From contig JBDHTA010000024.1 in the NCBI GenBank assembly GCA_039808465.1, positions 1 to 31,788 on the forward strand: DNA of 31,788 bases. The letters run 5' to 3'. This stretch comes from Metarhizobium sp039808465 (lineage in GTDB: Bacteria > Pseudomonadota > Alphaproteobacteria > Rhizobiales > Rhizobiaceae). Both the position numbers and the translations under genes were made by a program. Under the pieces are notes generated by a model. That model was not told the DNA's origin. It did no database searches and was given only the letters and a program-made list of their open reading frames with translations. The stretch's first letter is position 1; the number at the start of each line of letters is the position of its first letter. This document shows positions 22,083 to 31,260 of the stretch, one piece after another.

Positions 22083-23087
22083 CTACGCGCCGAGCCGCAG
22101 GCTTTCCCCCGTTCTCAGCCGCAGATAGACGGTGATCTCCGCCTGCCGGGAAAGCGCGGCGGAAATCTCCTCGGGGGTCATCAGGCTGAAGGCGGTCGCC
22201 CAGGCATCCGCCGCCGTGGCGTCGGGCGCGACGACGCTCAGCCAGCGGTAGAGCGAGGCGGAAAGCCCCGTCTTCGGGTTGAGCAGATGGTTGAAACGGC
22301 CGCTGTCGTCGAAGCCGAAGCCATCGGCGCTGGAGGTGGCGAGCGCCCGGCCCGCAAGATCGATGCTGCGGTCGGGCGCGGCGTCGGATTCCAGCGCCGC
22401 AAGGCCGATCTTCCACGGCGCGCCATCCGGGCGGGGGCCGAGCGCCCGGTATTCGCCCATGTTGACGAGGCTTTGCGTCAGGCCGTTTTCGGCAAGCAGG
22501 GCGGCGATGCGGTCAGTGACATAGCCCTGCGCGATGCCGTTCAGCGTCAGGCCCATGCCGCGCTTGGTGAAGGCGATGCGGTCCGCGTTGAAGCGCAACG
22601 CGCCGAAACCGGTGAGATCGAGGGCGGCGCGCATTTGCGCGGCATCCGGACCGGCGGGATCGGCGTTTTCGGCGGAGAAATGCCGCGCCAGGCACATCCA
22701 GAGCGGCTGCACGCTGGGGTCGAACAACCCGCCGCTGGCGGTCCAGATGTCCCCGGCGCGGGTCAGCAGGTCCACCATCTCGGGCGAGGGATTGGCAAGC
22801 GCCCCTGCCCGGTTCAGCGCCGAAAGCTCGGACTCCGGCTGGAACAGGCTGAAGATCGCCTCCAGCCTGCGCGCCTCCGCCGCGATCTCGCCGAACAGCC
22901 GCTCCGCCTTCGCCTTGTCCTCGTGATGCAGGATGATCATCGCGGGCGCGCCGAGCGCGAAGCCGCGCCAGACATGGGTGTTCGCATCCGGCGTGGCGGC
23001 GCGGGAGGCGGCAAGCGGCAGCAGGCTCATGCCCGCCGCTGCGGCGCTGATGCCGATGAAGCGTCTGCGGGAGAGGGCTGGGGTCAT
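22083..23087 (-). CDS. nosX: NosX, FAD:protein FMN transferase (ApbE family)
   Basis: 334-aa ApbE-type flavin transferase exported by Tat: the N-terminus MTPALSRRRFIGISAAAAGM carries the twin-arginine motif SRRRFIG. Family elements are LEAIFSLFQPESELSALNRA, GGLFDPSVQPLW, GMGLTLNGIAQGYVTDRI and the metal/FAD region ATAADAWATAFSLM. In nos operons NosX attaches FMN covalently to the periplasmic domain of NosR, which is needed for N2O reduction. The ATG at 23087 has AGGAG 7 nt upstream and is 13 bp after the nosL stop. The frame runs further upstream through nosL, but that is a shadow. It is the last gene of nosRZDFYLX. Confidence 0.93.
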   Translation of the reverse strand: MTPALSRRRFIGISAAAAGMSLLPLAASRAATPDANTHVWRGFALGAPAMIILHHEDKAKAERLFGEIAAEARRLEAIFSLFQPESELSALNRAGALANPSPEMVDLLTRAGDIWTASGGLFDPSVQPLWMCLARHFSAENADPAGPDAAQMRAALDLTGFGALRFNADRIAFTKRGMGLTLNGIAQGYVTDRIAALLAENGLTQSLVNMGEYRALGPRPDGAPWKIGLAALESDAAPDRSIDLAGRALATSSADGFGFDDSGRFNHLLNPKTGLSASLYRWLSVVAPDATAADAWATAFSLMTPEEISAALSRQAEITVYLRLRTGESLRLGA

Positions 23088-23100
23088 GGCGGCGCTCCTG

Positions 23101-23610
23101 TCAATGTCCGCTGTGATCGGTGTTGTCGGCGGCGGGCGTGCCGAGAATGTAATCCTGCGGCATTTCCTCGAAGGTGACGATGCGCCCGCCCTTGTCGGCG
23201 CGGAAGGCTTCCGCCTTGTCCTTCTCGGAGAAAGGCACGGCTTCCGGCGCGCCCATACCGCCCGCAACGGTGCTTTCGATGACGTAGAAGGCCTTTTTCG
23301 CGTCCACCCAGTTGCTTTCGCCGGGCTTTTCCCATGTCGGGGCCTTGCCCATGTCGGAAACATAGATGGCGGCGATGGTCTTCGGCTCCTCCGGCAGCAT
23401 GGTGAAGGCGATCGTATCGCGGGCCGAGGAGAACCAGATCGCTTCGTTGACGGGATCGAGGATGACCTGCCCCTTGGGACCGGCATGCTCCAGCACGTTC
23501 ATGCCGCAATAGCGGCCCATGGCGGTTTCGGTCAGCGCGAAGGGCGGCGGCGCTTCCGCCGATTTTTCCGGAGCGCAGGCGGTGAGCGCCAGCAGCGAGA
23601 AGGCGATCAT
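23101..23610 (-). CDS. nosL: NosL copper chaperone lipoprotein
   Basis: 169-aa periplasmic lipoprotein that binds Cu(I) and delivers it for NosZ maturation. The lipobox LTAC places the acylated Cys at residue 12. The copper motif is YCGM (C35, M37), and the conserved MGRYCGMNVLEHAGPKGQ and VYVSDMGK-like segments agree with NosL. The signal peptide is oddly short (MIAFSLLALTAC), with no basic n-region. The expected SD is missing: the nearest GGAGGGG is about 14 nt upstream and belongs to a repeat element. A repeat insertion or recombination may have replaced the original start region. No upstream in-frame start gives a better signal peptide. Function otherwise looks intact. Confidence 0.9.
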   Translation of the reverse strand: MIAFSLLALTACAPEKSAEAPPPFALTETAMGRYCGMNVLEHAGPKGQVILDPVNEAIWFSSARDTIAFTMLPEEPKTIAAIYVSDMGKAPTWEKPGESNWVDAKKAFYVIESTVAGGMGAPEAVPFSEKDKAEAFRADKGGRIVTFEEMPQDYILGTPAADNTDHSGH

Positions 23611-23621
23611 GGAAGATCTGA

Positions 23622-23757
23622 AGACCCCTCCCCAACCCCTCCCCACAAGGGGGAGGGGCTTACCCTGCCGCTCTCCGGGAGACAAAAGGGACCGGAAAGG
23701 CAAGCCTCTGACCTTCTCCCCCCTTGTGGGGGAGATGCCGGCAGGCAGAGGGGGTTT
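23622..23757. repeat. REP-like mosaic palindromic element between nosY and nosL
   Basis: It has two hairpins. The first is CCCCTCCCC (23636-23644) with GGGGAGGGG (23650-23658); the second is TCTCCCCC (23715-23722) with GGGGGAGA (23728-23735), each around an ACAAG/CTTGT-type loop. Flanking hallmarks CCCTGCCG and GCCGGCAGGCAGAGGGGG match an element type common between rhizobial genes. Its left edge is about 12 bp from the nosL start. It occupies nearly the whole 167-bp gap in an otherwise tightly packed operon and may weaken or uncouple nosL-nosX expression. Confidence 0.72.
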
Positions 23758-23777
23758 TGCGGCGGGAACAGATATCG

Positions 23778-24608
23778 TCATAGCTCTTTCCTCGAAAACA
23801 CCAGCATGGACGCGGTGAGCGGCAGCAGGGTCCAGAGCGCCAACGCCAGCGACAGCGACAGGGGCGAGAGCGTGGCATTGCCCGCCACCCCGCTCATGCC
23901 GGTCAGCGCGCCAGCACTGCCCGAGCCGAAATTCAGCAGGCGGTAGGCGTCGGTGGGATTGGCGATCAGCAGGGCGTTGAGCGCGCCAGCGCCGATGGTG
24001 CGGCCCTGATCGGCGACCAGCAGGCCGAGCAGCGCCATGTCGTAGATCAGCACGAACAGCAGCCACACGCCGATGGCGACGCCCGCCGCCGTGCTGCGCT
24101 CGCGCACCAGCGTGCTCGCCAGAAAGCCGATAGCGATGAACACTGCGCCCAGCAGCACCGACGAACCGATCAGCGACAGGAAAGCCAGCCAGCTTGCCGC
24201 GTCGATGCCGGAGCCGGTCGCGGCCAGCGCCACGGCAGCCGCGCCATAGCCAATCAGCGTCGCGAAGGCGAGGATGACGACATGGCCGCAGAACTTGCCG
24301 AGAATGACCTGATTGCGCCCGACGGGATAACTCAACAGCAGCAGCATGGTGCCGCGCTCCATCTCGCCGACGATGGCGTCATGGGAGATCAGCAGCGCAA
24401 TCAGCGGAATGAGGAAGATGGTGAGGCTCGACAGGCTGACGATCACCACATCCAGCCGCCCGGAGCCGATGCCGCTGCCGGTCGGCGCATTGCCGAGAAA
24501 GGTGAGGCTGAGGGCCAGCGCCGCCAGAAGCAGCGTCGTCGCCGTCACCCAGCGGTTGCGCAGGCCTTCCTGGATTTCCTTGAGCGCGATGGTGACAAGA
24601 TTGCTCAT
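23778..24608 (-). CDS. nosY: NosY, ABC transporter permease for CuZ maturation
   Basis: 276-aa inner-membrane protein with about six membrane segments, the permease of the NosDFY complex. It begins MSNLVTIALKEIQEGLRNRW, the usual cytoplasmic amphipathic start of ABC-2-type permeases. The features SHDAIVGEMERGTMLLLLSYP and GRNQVILGKFCGHVVILA are characteristic of NosY. The complex, with NosD in the periplasm and NosF in the cytoplasm, is thought to supply sulfur or assist copper loading of the CuZ centre of NosZ. The ATG at 24608 overlaps the nosF stop by 4 bp (ATGA), with GGAGG just upstream inside nosF. The C-terminus reads LVFSRKEL. Confidence 0.93.
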   Translation of the reverse strand: MSNLVTIALKEIQEGLRNRWVTATTLLLAALALSLTFLGNAPTGSGIGSGRLDVVIVSLSSLTIFLIPLIALLISHDAIVGEMERGTMLLLLSYPVGRNQVILGKFCGHVVILAFATLIGYGAAAVALAATGSGIDAASWLAFLSLIGSSVLLGAVFIAIGFLASTLVRERSTAAGVAIGVWLLFVLIYDMALLGLLVADQGRTIGAGALNALLIANPTDAYRLLNFGSGSAGALTGMSGVAGNATLSPLSLSLALALWTLLPLTASMLVFSRKEL

Positions 24609-25540
24609 TCCGCCGCCTCCTTCATGCGGGCTTGCGGGTCCGCGGCTTCGCCGTTGAGAAAATGCGCGTAAAGCTCGTCCAGCGTCGGCGAGATCACGTC
24701 GAGATCGGCAAGATCGCCATTGACGGCGACGATGCGGCGGATCAGCGCCAGCTTGGCGTCCTGCATGGTCTCCGCTTCGAAACGCTGCTCGCCAATTTTG
24801 CGCCATGCCAGCCCCGCGACCGGCGGCGGCACGGCCCCTTCGCGCAAGGCGATGCGCAGGCGCACCGGCAGCCGGGCGATATCGCGCAGCGCCTCGATGG
24901 AGCCATCGGCGATGACGCGGCCGCGATTGGCGATGATGACGCGATCCACCTTGCTTTCCAGCTCGGTCAGCGCATGCGAGGACATCAGGATTGTCGCGCC
25001 TTCGGCACGCATCGCCTCCAGAAGCTCGTAGAAATGCTGGCGCAGCGCCGGGTCGAGGCCGGTGGTCGGCTCATCGAGCAGCAGCACGGAGGGGCTGCCG
25101 AGCAGCGCCTGCGCGAGCCCAAGCCGCTGGCGCATGCCCTTGGAATAGGTGCCGACGCGGCGGCGGGCGGCATCCGCCAGCCCGACATGGTCGAGCAGGC
25201 GGGGGATATCGCTTTTCGGCGCGCCCTTCAGCCGGGCGTAGAAGGAAAGCGTTTCCGCCCCCGTCAGCGCCATGTTGAAGGAGACATGCTCGGGCAGGTA
25301 GCCGAGCTTGCGCCGCGCCGCGAACTGCCCGGCGGCAGGGTCTTCGCCCAGCACCCGCACCTCGCCCGCGCTCGGGCGGATCAGGCCGAGCATCAGCTTG
25401 ATCATCGTCGTCTTGCCCGCGCCGTTGTGCCCGACGAGCGCGATGCTTTCGCCGCCGTTCAGGCTGTAGCTGGCGTCGCGGATGGCGTCGAAACCGCCAT
25501 AGCTCTTGGTGACGCCATCAAGGCGAACGGTTTCCGTCAT
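24605..25540 (-). CDS. nosF: NosF, ABC transporter ATP-binding protein
   Basis: 311-aa ATPase of NosDFY. The motifs are Walker A GHNGAGKTTM (about 37-46), signature YSKGMRQRLGLAQALL, Walker B VLLLDEPTTGLDP and H-loop SSHALTE. The C-terminal 80 residues form the extra domain usual in NosF-like and other ABC-2-type ATPases. The ATG at 25540 overlaps the nosD stop by 4 bp, and its own stop overlaps nosY, so nosDFY are translationally coupled and are probably made in fixed ratio. It acts in the cytoplasm at the inner membrane to power maturation of nitrous oxide reductase. Confidence 0.95.
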   Translation of the reverse strand: MTETVRLDGVTKSYGGFDAIRDASYSLNGGESIALVGHNGAGKTTMIKLMLGLIRPSAGEVRVLGEDPAAGQFAARRKLGYLPEHVSFNMALTGAETLSFYARLKGAPKSDIPRLLDHVGLADAARRRVGTYSKGMRQRLGLAQALLGSPSVLLLDEPTTGLDPALRQHFYELLEAMRAEGATILMSSHALTELESKVDRVIIANRGRVIADGSIEALRDIARLPVRLRIALREGAVPPPVAGLAWRKIGEQRFEAETMQDAKLALIRRIVAVNGDLADLDVISPTLDELYAHFLNGEAADPQARMKEAAE

Positions 25541-26952
25541 GGGGTGGCGTCCTTCGTAGCGGGCGGCTGCATCAGCGGGCGGCTATCCACCACGCCGCCC
25601 GGCAGCAGCGCCGGAAATTGCGTCTGCGCCCAGCGGATCGTCTGCACGGCCGGGCTGTTGACGAGGATCTTCGCCTGCGGCGCGGTCCACAGCACGGTGT
25701 CGATCAGGTCGTTGGGGCGGTAGGGGCTGTCGGCGATGCCGTCGCCGTTGAGGTCGAAGGCGGGGTTGTCGCTCCAGTAATTGCCGCGACCCTTCACCGA
25801 CCAGTCGAGATCGCGGGTGCCGACATATTTGACCTGGGTGCGGTTGCCGATGAAGGCATTGCCGCTCATGGCGTTGCCCTCGGACCCGGCGGTGAAATGA
25901 ATGCCGATGGCGCAGCCCTCGAAGCGGTTATCCGTGAAGCGGTTGCGGTTGGCATTGTAGATGAATACGCATTTTTCCGGCCCGAGACGCGGGGCGGCGG
26001 GGTCGGCATGCCCGGCGGTTTCCGTGGAAACTGGCGCGCCCATGCCGGGCTCGGCCATCTGCAAACCGGCATCCATCCAGCGGCTTGCCGGTTGCAGCCG
26101 CCCGATCACCCGGTTGCCGCTGACGGTGGAGCTGTTGGTGTAGTTCAGGAGCAGCCCGTGATCGCGGTCGCCATCGGAAAGGTTGTCCAGCACCTTCAGG
26201 CGGCTGGTATACATCAGCGCGAAGCCGACGGAATTGTCGCGGGAGATGTTGCCGCTCACCTCGCTGTCGTCGGTATACATGTAATGCACGGCGAAGCGCA
26301 CATGCTCCATGCGGTTGCCGTGGAAGACGTTGCGCTTGCTGGCATTGGTGTAGAGCCCGTCGCGCCCGTAGCGGATGACATTGTCCACCACCTTGGCGCC
26401 CGGGGCGTTCCACAGCGAAATGCCATTGCCGGTTTCGGACATGCGCACGCCGCGCCGCCCGGTCACCTCGTTGTTGCGGGCGATCGAATTGGCCGCGCCG
26501 TGCAGATAGATGCCGTAGAGATTGCCGGTCAGCCGGTTGTCTTCCACCACCGCGCCGGTGGCGGTCTGGGTCAGGAAGACGCCGGAATTCATGTCGAACA
26601 GATTGTCGCCGGAGCCGGTGATCTCCAGCCCGCGCACCACGCTTGCGGGCGCGGTCACTGTCACCACATTGCCCTGCCCGTTGCCTTCGAGAATCGCGCC
26701 CGGCTCGCCTGCCAGCGTCAGGCGCCGGTCGAGCGTCACGGGGCCGCTGTGGCGGCCGTTCGCCAGCCGGATCGTATCGCCCTCGGCGGCGCGGGCAATC
26801 GCCGCCTGCACGTCCTCGCCGGGGCGGATGAGGGTTTCCCCGGCTGATGCCGGGGAAACCATTCCGCAAACGCCCGCACCGATGCACAGGATGAGCCGCA
26901 TCCAGCCTGCGCGGCGCCTCGAACCGGACGTGTTGCGAAAGCATGCCATCAT
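25537..26952 (-). CDS. nosD: NosD, periplasmic beta-helix protein
   Basis: 471-aa secreted protein that docks on NosFY and is required for CuZ assembly in NosZ. After an N-terminal signal region with a hydrophobic core (MRLILCIGAGVCGMVSPASA, ending near residue 37) come successive right-handed beta-helix (CASH-type) repeats, recognisable as recurring N-x-[VIF]-x-[GD]-N patterns such as DNRLTGNLYGIYLHGAANS, SGNISRDNSVGFALMYTS and SDGDRDHGLLLNYTNSSTV. The ATG at 26952 has GAAGG 8 nt upstream, within the end of nosZ; a TTG one codon earlier and an ATG one codon later are alternatives. It begins 3 bp after the nosZ stop and overlaps nosF. Confidence 0.93.
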   Translation of the reverse strand: MMACFRNTSGSRRRAGWMRLILCIGAGVCGMVSPASAGETLIRPGEDVQAAIARAAEGDTIRLANGRHSGPVTLDRRLTLAGEPGAILEGNGQGNVVTVTAPASVVRGLEITGSGDNLFDMNSGVFLTQTATGAVVEDNRLTGNLYGIYLHGAANSIARNNEVTGRRGVRMSETGNGISLWNAPGAKVVDNVIRYGRDGLYTNASKRNVFHGNRMEHVRFAVHYMYTDDSEVSGNISRDNSVGFALMYTSRLKVLDNLSDGDRDHGLLLNYTNSSTVSGNRVIGRLQPASRWMDAGLQMAEPGMGAPVSTETAGHADPAAPRLGPEKCVFIYNANRNRFTDNRFEGCAIGIHFTAGSEGNAMSGNAFIGNRTQVKYVGTRDLDWSVKGRGNYWSDNPAFDLNGDGIADSPYRPNDLIDTVLWTAPQAKILVNSPAVQTIRWAQTQFPALLPGGVVDSRPLMQPPATKDATP

Positions 26953-26955
26953 CAA

Positions 26956-28869
26956 TCAGGCCTTCTTCGGCTCGACGAACATGCGGCCCTTCATTTCCAT
27001 GTGCATGGCATGGCAGAACCACGAGCAGTAATACCACCACACGCCGGGCTTGGTCGCCTTGAAGGTGACGGAGGCCGTCGCCTGCGGGCCGACTTCCATG
27101 TTGATGCCGTAGTTGATGATGGCGAAGCCGTGGGTCAGATCCTCGATCTCGTCGATATTGGTGACATAGACCGTCACCTCGTCGCCTTGGCTCACGCTGA
27201 ACTCGCTGAGGCCGAAGGCGGGCGCGGCCGAGGTCATGTAGACGCGCACCTTGTCGCCGTCGCGGATCACTTCGTTGGCGTCCATCAGGTCGAGGCCATC
27301 GGCTTCCGCCTGCTTCACCGCGTCGGCGAAGAAGGGATCCTTGCGGTCCCAGAAATTCACCGGATTGATCTTCGAGCGGTGAACGATGGTGGCGTCATGC
27401 GGCTCGGCGAAGCTCGGGCCGTCATGCACCATCACCATCTTGTCGCCGGAGATATCGATGAGCTGGTCGTTTTCCGGCTTCAGCGGGCCGACGTTGAGGT
27501 AACGGTCCTTCGAGAACTTGTTGAGCGAGATCAGCCACTTGCCGTCCGCATCCTTGGTCTGGCCCATGGAGGTGTGGTTGTGGCCCGGCTGGTACTGCAC
27601 ATCGAGCTTCTGGCGGATCGGATCGACCTTCTCGCCCTTGAAGGCGCGCTTGGCGTCCTCGATGTTCCACTTGCAGACCTGGCTGTCGATGAACAGCGTC
27701 GTATAGGCGTTGCCCTTGCCGTCATAGGCGGTGTGCAGCGGGCCGAGGCCCAGCTCCGGCTCGGCGACCACGCAATCGCGCGGCTTGATCTTGTCGTCGA
27801 ACAGGTCGTCGAAGGTGCGCACGTCGAACACGGTGACGGTCGGCGACAGCTTGCCGTTGGCAACGATATGGATGCCGTCGGGCGCGGTGTTCATGCCGTG
27901 CGGGCTGTTGGCGACGGGAATGTAGCGGGTGTATTTCGAGCCGTGGCGGCCGTCGATGACCGGCACGCCGTTGATTTCCTTGAAATCGCCGTTCTTGACC
28001 GCTTCCTCGATGCGCTTGAGGTTGAAGACGGTGATCCAGTCCTGCTCGCTCGCCATCATCTCGGGCAGCGTCGTGCCTTCCTCGGAATTGTAGCAGGTGG
28101 CGAAGGCGTATTTGCCCTGGTAATCGCAATCGACGTTGTCGAGGTTGCCATCCACCATCACCTGCCAGGCGACCGTCATCGTCTCGCCGTCGACGGCGGA
28201 GAAGATCGCATGGTAGTTCTTGTGATCCTCCATGTTGGTGCCGTCATTGGGGATCGGGGCGCGGTCTTCGCCGTTGCAGAAGACATAGCCGGTCTTCGGA
28301 TATTTCTGCACGCGAAGCCCATGAACCGTGTGCTGGTTCGGAAGCTGGATAATCTTGTCGCACTTCATCACGTCGAGACGGATGCGGCAGACGCGGGTAT
28401 TGGCCTTGTCGTTGGCGAACAGGTAGCGCCCGTCATAGGTGCCGTCGGTAAAGGACGGGTGCGGGTGGTGCAGGTCGCCGTTCATGAAGGTGCCGCCGCG
28501 CTCCTTCAGGAATTCCCTGTCTTCCGGCAGCAGGTTTTCCGTCAGCACCTTCAGGCTCTCGTTGGTCTGGCCCCAGCCGGTGGCGCTGCACCGGTTGAAC
28601 ACCGGAATGCGCATCAGCTCGCGCATCGAGGGCAGGCCGACGATGCGCACCTCGCCCGACTGGCCGCTGGAGAAGAAGGTGTAGTATTCATCGAGTTCGC
28701 CGGGCTTCACTTCGGCGCTGCTGCCTTCGGCGGCCATGACCGGCGTGGGCGCGCCCGCCAGCATTGCGCCGCCGCCGATGCCGGTGGCGCCCGCGGCTGC
28801 GGCGGCAAGGGCGGAACTGCCGAGCAATTGCCGTCTGCTGAGGCTGGTCTTGGTGGCGTCTTCCGACAT
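26956..28869 (-). CDS. nosZ: Nitrous oxide reductase NosZ (clade I, Tat-exported)
   Basis: 637-aa periplasmic enzyme reducing N2O to N2. The N-terminus MSEDATKTSLSRRQLLGSSA has the Tat motif, which marks clade I. The seven CuZ histidines are recognisable in GDLHHPH (H134, H135), TVHGLR, NSPHGMN, GPLHTAYD, QPGHNH and EPHDA. The C-terminal cupredoxin domain has the CuA motif YYCSWFCHAMHMEM (C615, C619, H623, M626), with a further His in LTHGFAI. No key residue is missing, so the enzyme should be functional. The ATG at 28869 follows AAGGAG by 8 nt. It lies 28 bp after nosR with no promoter visible between, so expression depends on the nosR promoter. Confidence 0.98.
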   Translation of the reverse strand: MSEDATKTSLSRRQLLGSSALAAAAAGATGIGGGAMLAGAPTPVMAAEGSSAEVKPGELDEYYTFFSSGQSGEVRIVGLPSMRELMRIPVFNRCSATGWGQTNESLKVLTENLLPEDREFLKERGGTFMNGDLHHPHPSFTDGTYDGRYLFANDKANTRVCRIRLDVMKCDKIIQLPNQHTVHGLRVQKYPKTGYVFCNGEDRAPIPNDGTNMEDHKNYHAIFSAVDGETMTVAWQVMVDGNLDNVDCDYQGKYAFATCYNSEEGTTLPEMMASEQDWITVFNLKRIEEAVKNGDFKEINGVPVIDGRHGSKYTRYIPVANSPHGMNTAPDGIHIVANGKLSPTVTVFDVRTFDDLFDDKIKPRDCVVAEPELGLGPLHTAYDGKGNAYTTLFIDSQVCKWNIEDAKRAFKGEKVDPIRQKLDVQYQPGHNHTSMGQTKDADGKWLISLNKFSKDRYLNVGPLKPENDQLIDISGDKMVMVHDGPSFAEPHDATIVHRSKINPVNFWDRKDPFFADAVKQAEADGLDLMDANEVIRDGDKVRVYMTSAAPAFGLSEFSVSQGDEVTVYVTNIDEIEDLTHGFAIINYGINMEVGPQATASVTFKATKPGVWWYYCSWFCHAMHMEMKGRMFVEPKKA

Positions 28870-28897
28870 GGGTTCTCTCCTTTATCGAGGGGTGAAT

Positions 28898-31210
28898 TCA
28901 GGCTTCGCCGACAGGCTTGCCGTTATGGGTGATGACGGGCCGCACCGGTCCCTTCGGGGGCGCCGCCGGATCGAGCGGCGCGTTGCGGGCGGCGAATTTC
29001 TCGCGCTTCACACGCACCTGGATCATGTGCGGGCAGCGCTGGTCGTCGTGGTAAAGCTCCTGGCAATGCATGCAGTAGATGCATTCGTTGACATTGATCT
29101 GGCCCTCCGGATGGATGGCCTCGACGGGACATTCCTTGGCGCAGCGATGGCAGGGCGAGCCGCATTCCGGCCAGCGCTTCAGCCATTCGAACATGCGGAT
29201 GCGGCCGGGAATGGCGAGCGCGGCGCCGAGCGGGCACAGATACCGGCAGTAGAAGCGCTCGATGAACAGACCGGCGGCCAGCAGCGTCAGCCCGTAGATC
29301 ACGAAGGGCCATTCGCGGGCGAATTTCAGGATGATGACGGTCTTGAACGGCTCGACTTCCGAAAACACCTCCGCCAGCGCCACCGAGTAGAAGGACAGGC
29401 CGAACAGGCCGAGGAAGATCATGTATTTGATCGGCCACAGCCGTTCATGCAGGCCCCAGGGCAGCTTGACCTGCGGCACCTTCAGCCATTGCGCAAGATT
29501 GTTGGTGAGTTCCTGCAATGCGCCGAAGGGGCAGAGCCAGCCGCAGAAGGGACCGCGCCCCCAGAACAGCAGCCCGGCTGCGACCGAACCCCAGAGGATG
29601 AAGGTCAGGGGCGAGGTGAGGAAGAATTCCCAGTTGAAGCCGGTGACCAGCGAATTGACGAAGGTCAACACGTTGACGACCGACAATTGCGTATTGGCAT
29701 ACCAGCCGAGCCAGACCAGCACGAACAGCAGGTAGCCGCGCCGCAGCCATTTGAAGAAGCGCGGGCGCTTCACCAGCGTATTCTGGAAGAAGAAGATGCC
29801 GACCAGCGTCAGCGTGGCGATAACCGTCACCACGATGTTGACGGTGTTCATCTGCCACATCTTCACCCACAGCGGATTGTTCTCGCCGAGGAAATCCGGA
29901 ACCTTGCCTTCGCCGACCGGGGTAACCGCGCGCGGCGCGTCCGGCAGGGCCGTGGCGGCGGGCTTTTCCGCAGGCGGCGGCGGCGCGACAGCGACGGTAT
30001 AGGCGTCCGGCAGGCTGTAGCCGAGATCGTAGGTGACGTTGGCCTTGTCGCGGGCGCCAAAGGCGCGCTGCACCAGCAATTGCAGGTCGAAGGGTTTCGT
30101 CACGTCGAAGGGAAAGCTTTCGGGCACGCGGAACAGGGCGATCTCGCGCAGTTTTGGCGCGCCGTCGGCCATGATGTCGCCGATGCGGGTGTGGTCCTTG
30201 TCGCGGAAGCGCACGCCCTGCCCGTCCTGCATCAGTTCGATGCGGTCGAAGATGCCGCCGCGCACATAGCCGGAGCCCTTGAAGGAATAGGCCCCGTCGC
30301 CCGCCACCAGCAGCGCCTGCTGGCCGGGCTTCAGGCGCTTTTGCATCTGCTCGTAAGCCGCCTGCCCGAGAAGGCTGAGACCGATGGACGGCACGCTGAC
30401 GGGCGCGACGTAAAGCTGGATGAACTCGTCCTCGGGATTGTCGGTTTCCGGACGGCTCGCCGCTTCCTCGTGCCTGGCCTGCCGGAAAGCGTCGGTGACT
30501 TCGCCGACCGACAGTTTCAGGCTGCGCACCGAGCCGTCGCCGGTCAGCGTCGTCCAGTCGGCCACACCGGTTTTCGCGGTATCGACCTTGCGGGTCTCCG
30601 TGGGAGCTTGCGCCGCCACCGGCGCGTTGCCGAGCCGCCCGCTGCGGATCAGCCCGACCGCCGAGCGCACGACGCTGTCGCCCATCACCAGCACGGTGAC
30701 GGTGGCGCCCGAGACGATCTCCACCTGCGGCGGGCGCGTCTCGCCTGCGGCGACCTTGCTGAAATCGCTGTCGATCAGCGAGTTCAACGCCGCCACCACC
30801 TTCGCCTCGGGAATGCCGATCAGCACGATCGGCTCCTTGTGGTCGAGCAGCTTGATGCCGCGCAGCACGCCCTTCATGTCGATGCCGACGGCGATGTGGA
30901 TCGGCTTGCCGGAATAGCCGACGGCGCTGGTGAAATCCGAGTTCAGGTAGACATAGCCGAGTTGCTCGTCACCCTTGTAGACCGGCGCGATCGGCGGCTC
31001 GCCCTGCGGCGGGCCAATGAGGTCGGCGCCTGCGAAGACGGCCTGCGGGGACAGGTTCGGCAGGTATGTTTCGAGCCCGGCGGCGATGGCCGGGACCGTG
31101 AGGCAAAACAGGCTGGCGATCAGCAGAACCAGCAGACGCAAACCAGCGGCGCGGCGGCCGGTTGCTGCGGCCCGCTTTTCTGTTTCGTAAGTTTTTCCGA
31201 ACGCTTCCAC
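28898..31210 (-). CDS. nosR: NosR, membrane flavo-iron-sulfur electron donor to NosZ
   Basis: 770-aa inner-membrane protein needed for nosZ expression and for electron delivery to NosZ. A signal/anchor segment (about 23-44) leads to a periplasmic FMN-binding domain with SGATVT at 167-172, T172 being the expected covalent FMN site made by NosX. Membrane helices follow in the second half (about 430-660), with polyferredoxin-type cysteines in CGWLCPFGA and CRYLCPLGA. The cytoplasmic C-terminus has two 4Fe-4S motifs, CHRCAKEC P (from C687) and CIYCMHC (C710-C716). The start is GTG 31210; a stop two codons earlier rules out longer forms, and the SD is weak. An NnrR-type box lies 78 bp upstream. 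Confidence 0.96.
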   Translation of the reverse strand: MEAFGKTYETEKRAAATGRRAAGLRLLVLLIASLFCLTVPAIAAGLETYLPNLSPQAVFAGADLIGPPQGEPPIAPVYKGDEQLGYVYLNSDFTSAVGYSGKPIHIAVGIDMKGVLRGIKLLDHKEPIVLIGIPEAKVVAALNSLIDSDFSKVAAGETRPPQVEIVSGATVTVLVMGDSVVRSAVGLIRSGRLGNAPVAAQAPTETRKVDTAKTGVADWTTLTGDGSVRSLKLSVGEVTDAFRQARHEEAASRPETDNPEDEFIQLYVAPVSVPSIGLSLLGQAAYEQMQKRLKPGQQALLVAGDGAYSFKGSGYVRGGIFDRIELMQDGQGVRFRDKDHTRIGDIMADGAPKLREIALFRVPESFPFDVTKPFDLQLLVQRAFGARDKANVTYDLGYSLPDAYTVAVAPPPPAEKPAATALPDAPRAVTPVGEGKVPDFLGENNPLWVKMWQMNTVNIVVTVIATLTLVGIFFFQNTLVKRPRFFKWLRRGYLLFVLVWLGWYANTQLSVVNVLTFVNSLVTGFNWEFFLTSPLTFILWGSVAAGLLFWGRGPFCGWLCPFGALQELTNNLAQWLKVPQVKLPWGLHERLWPIKYMIFLGLFGLSFYSVALAEVFSEVEPFKTVIILKFAREWPFVIYGLTLLAAGLFIERFYCRYLCPLGAALAIPGRIRMFEWLKRWPECGSPCHRCAKECPVEAIHPEGQINVNECIYCMHCQELYHDDQRCPHMIQVRVKREKFAARNAPLDPAAPPKGPVRPVITHNGKPVGEA

Positions 31211-31260
31211 ATCTCACCCGCGGCGGCCCCGAATCTTCGGCGAGACCTCTTTCCGCAGGC

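Noticed and set aside
28870..28897. Separate nosZ promoter between nosR and nosZ.
   Set aside because: The gap is only 28 bp and holds just the nosZ SD; there is no FNR-type dyad or -10/-35.
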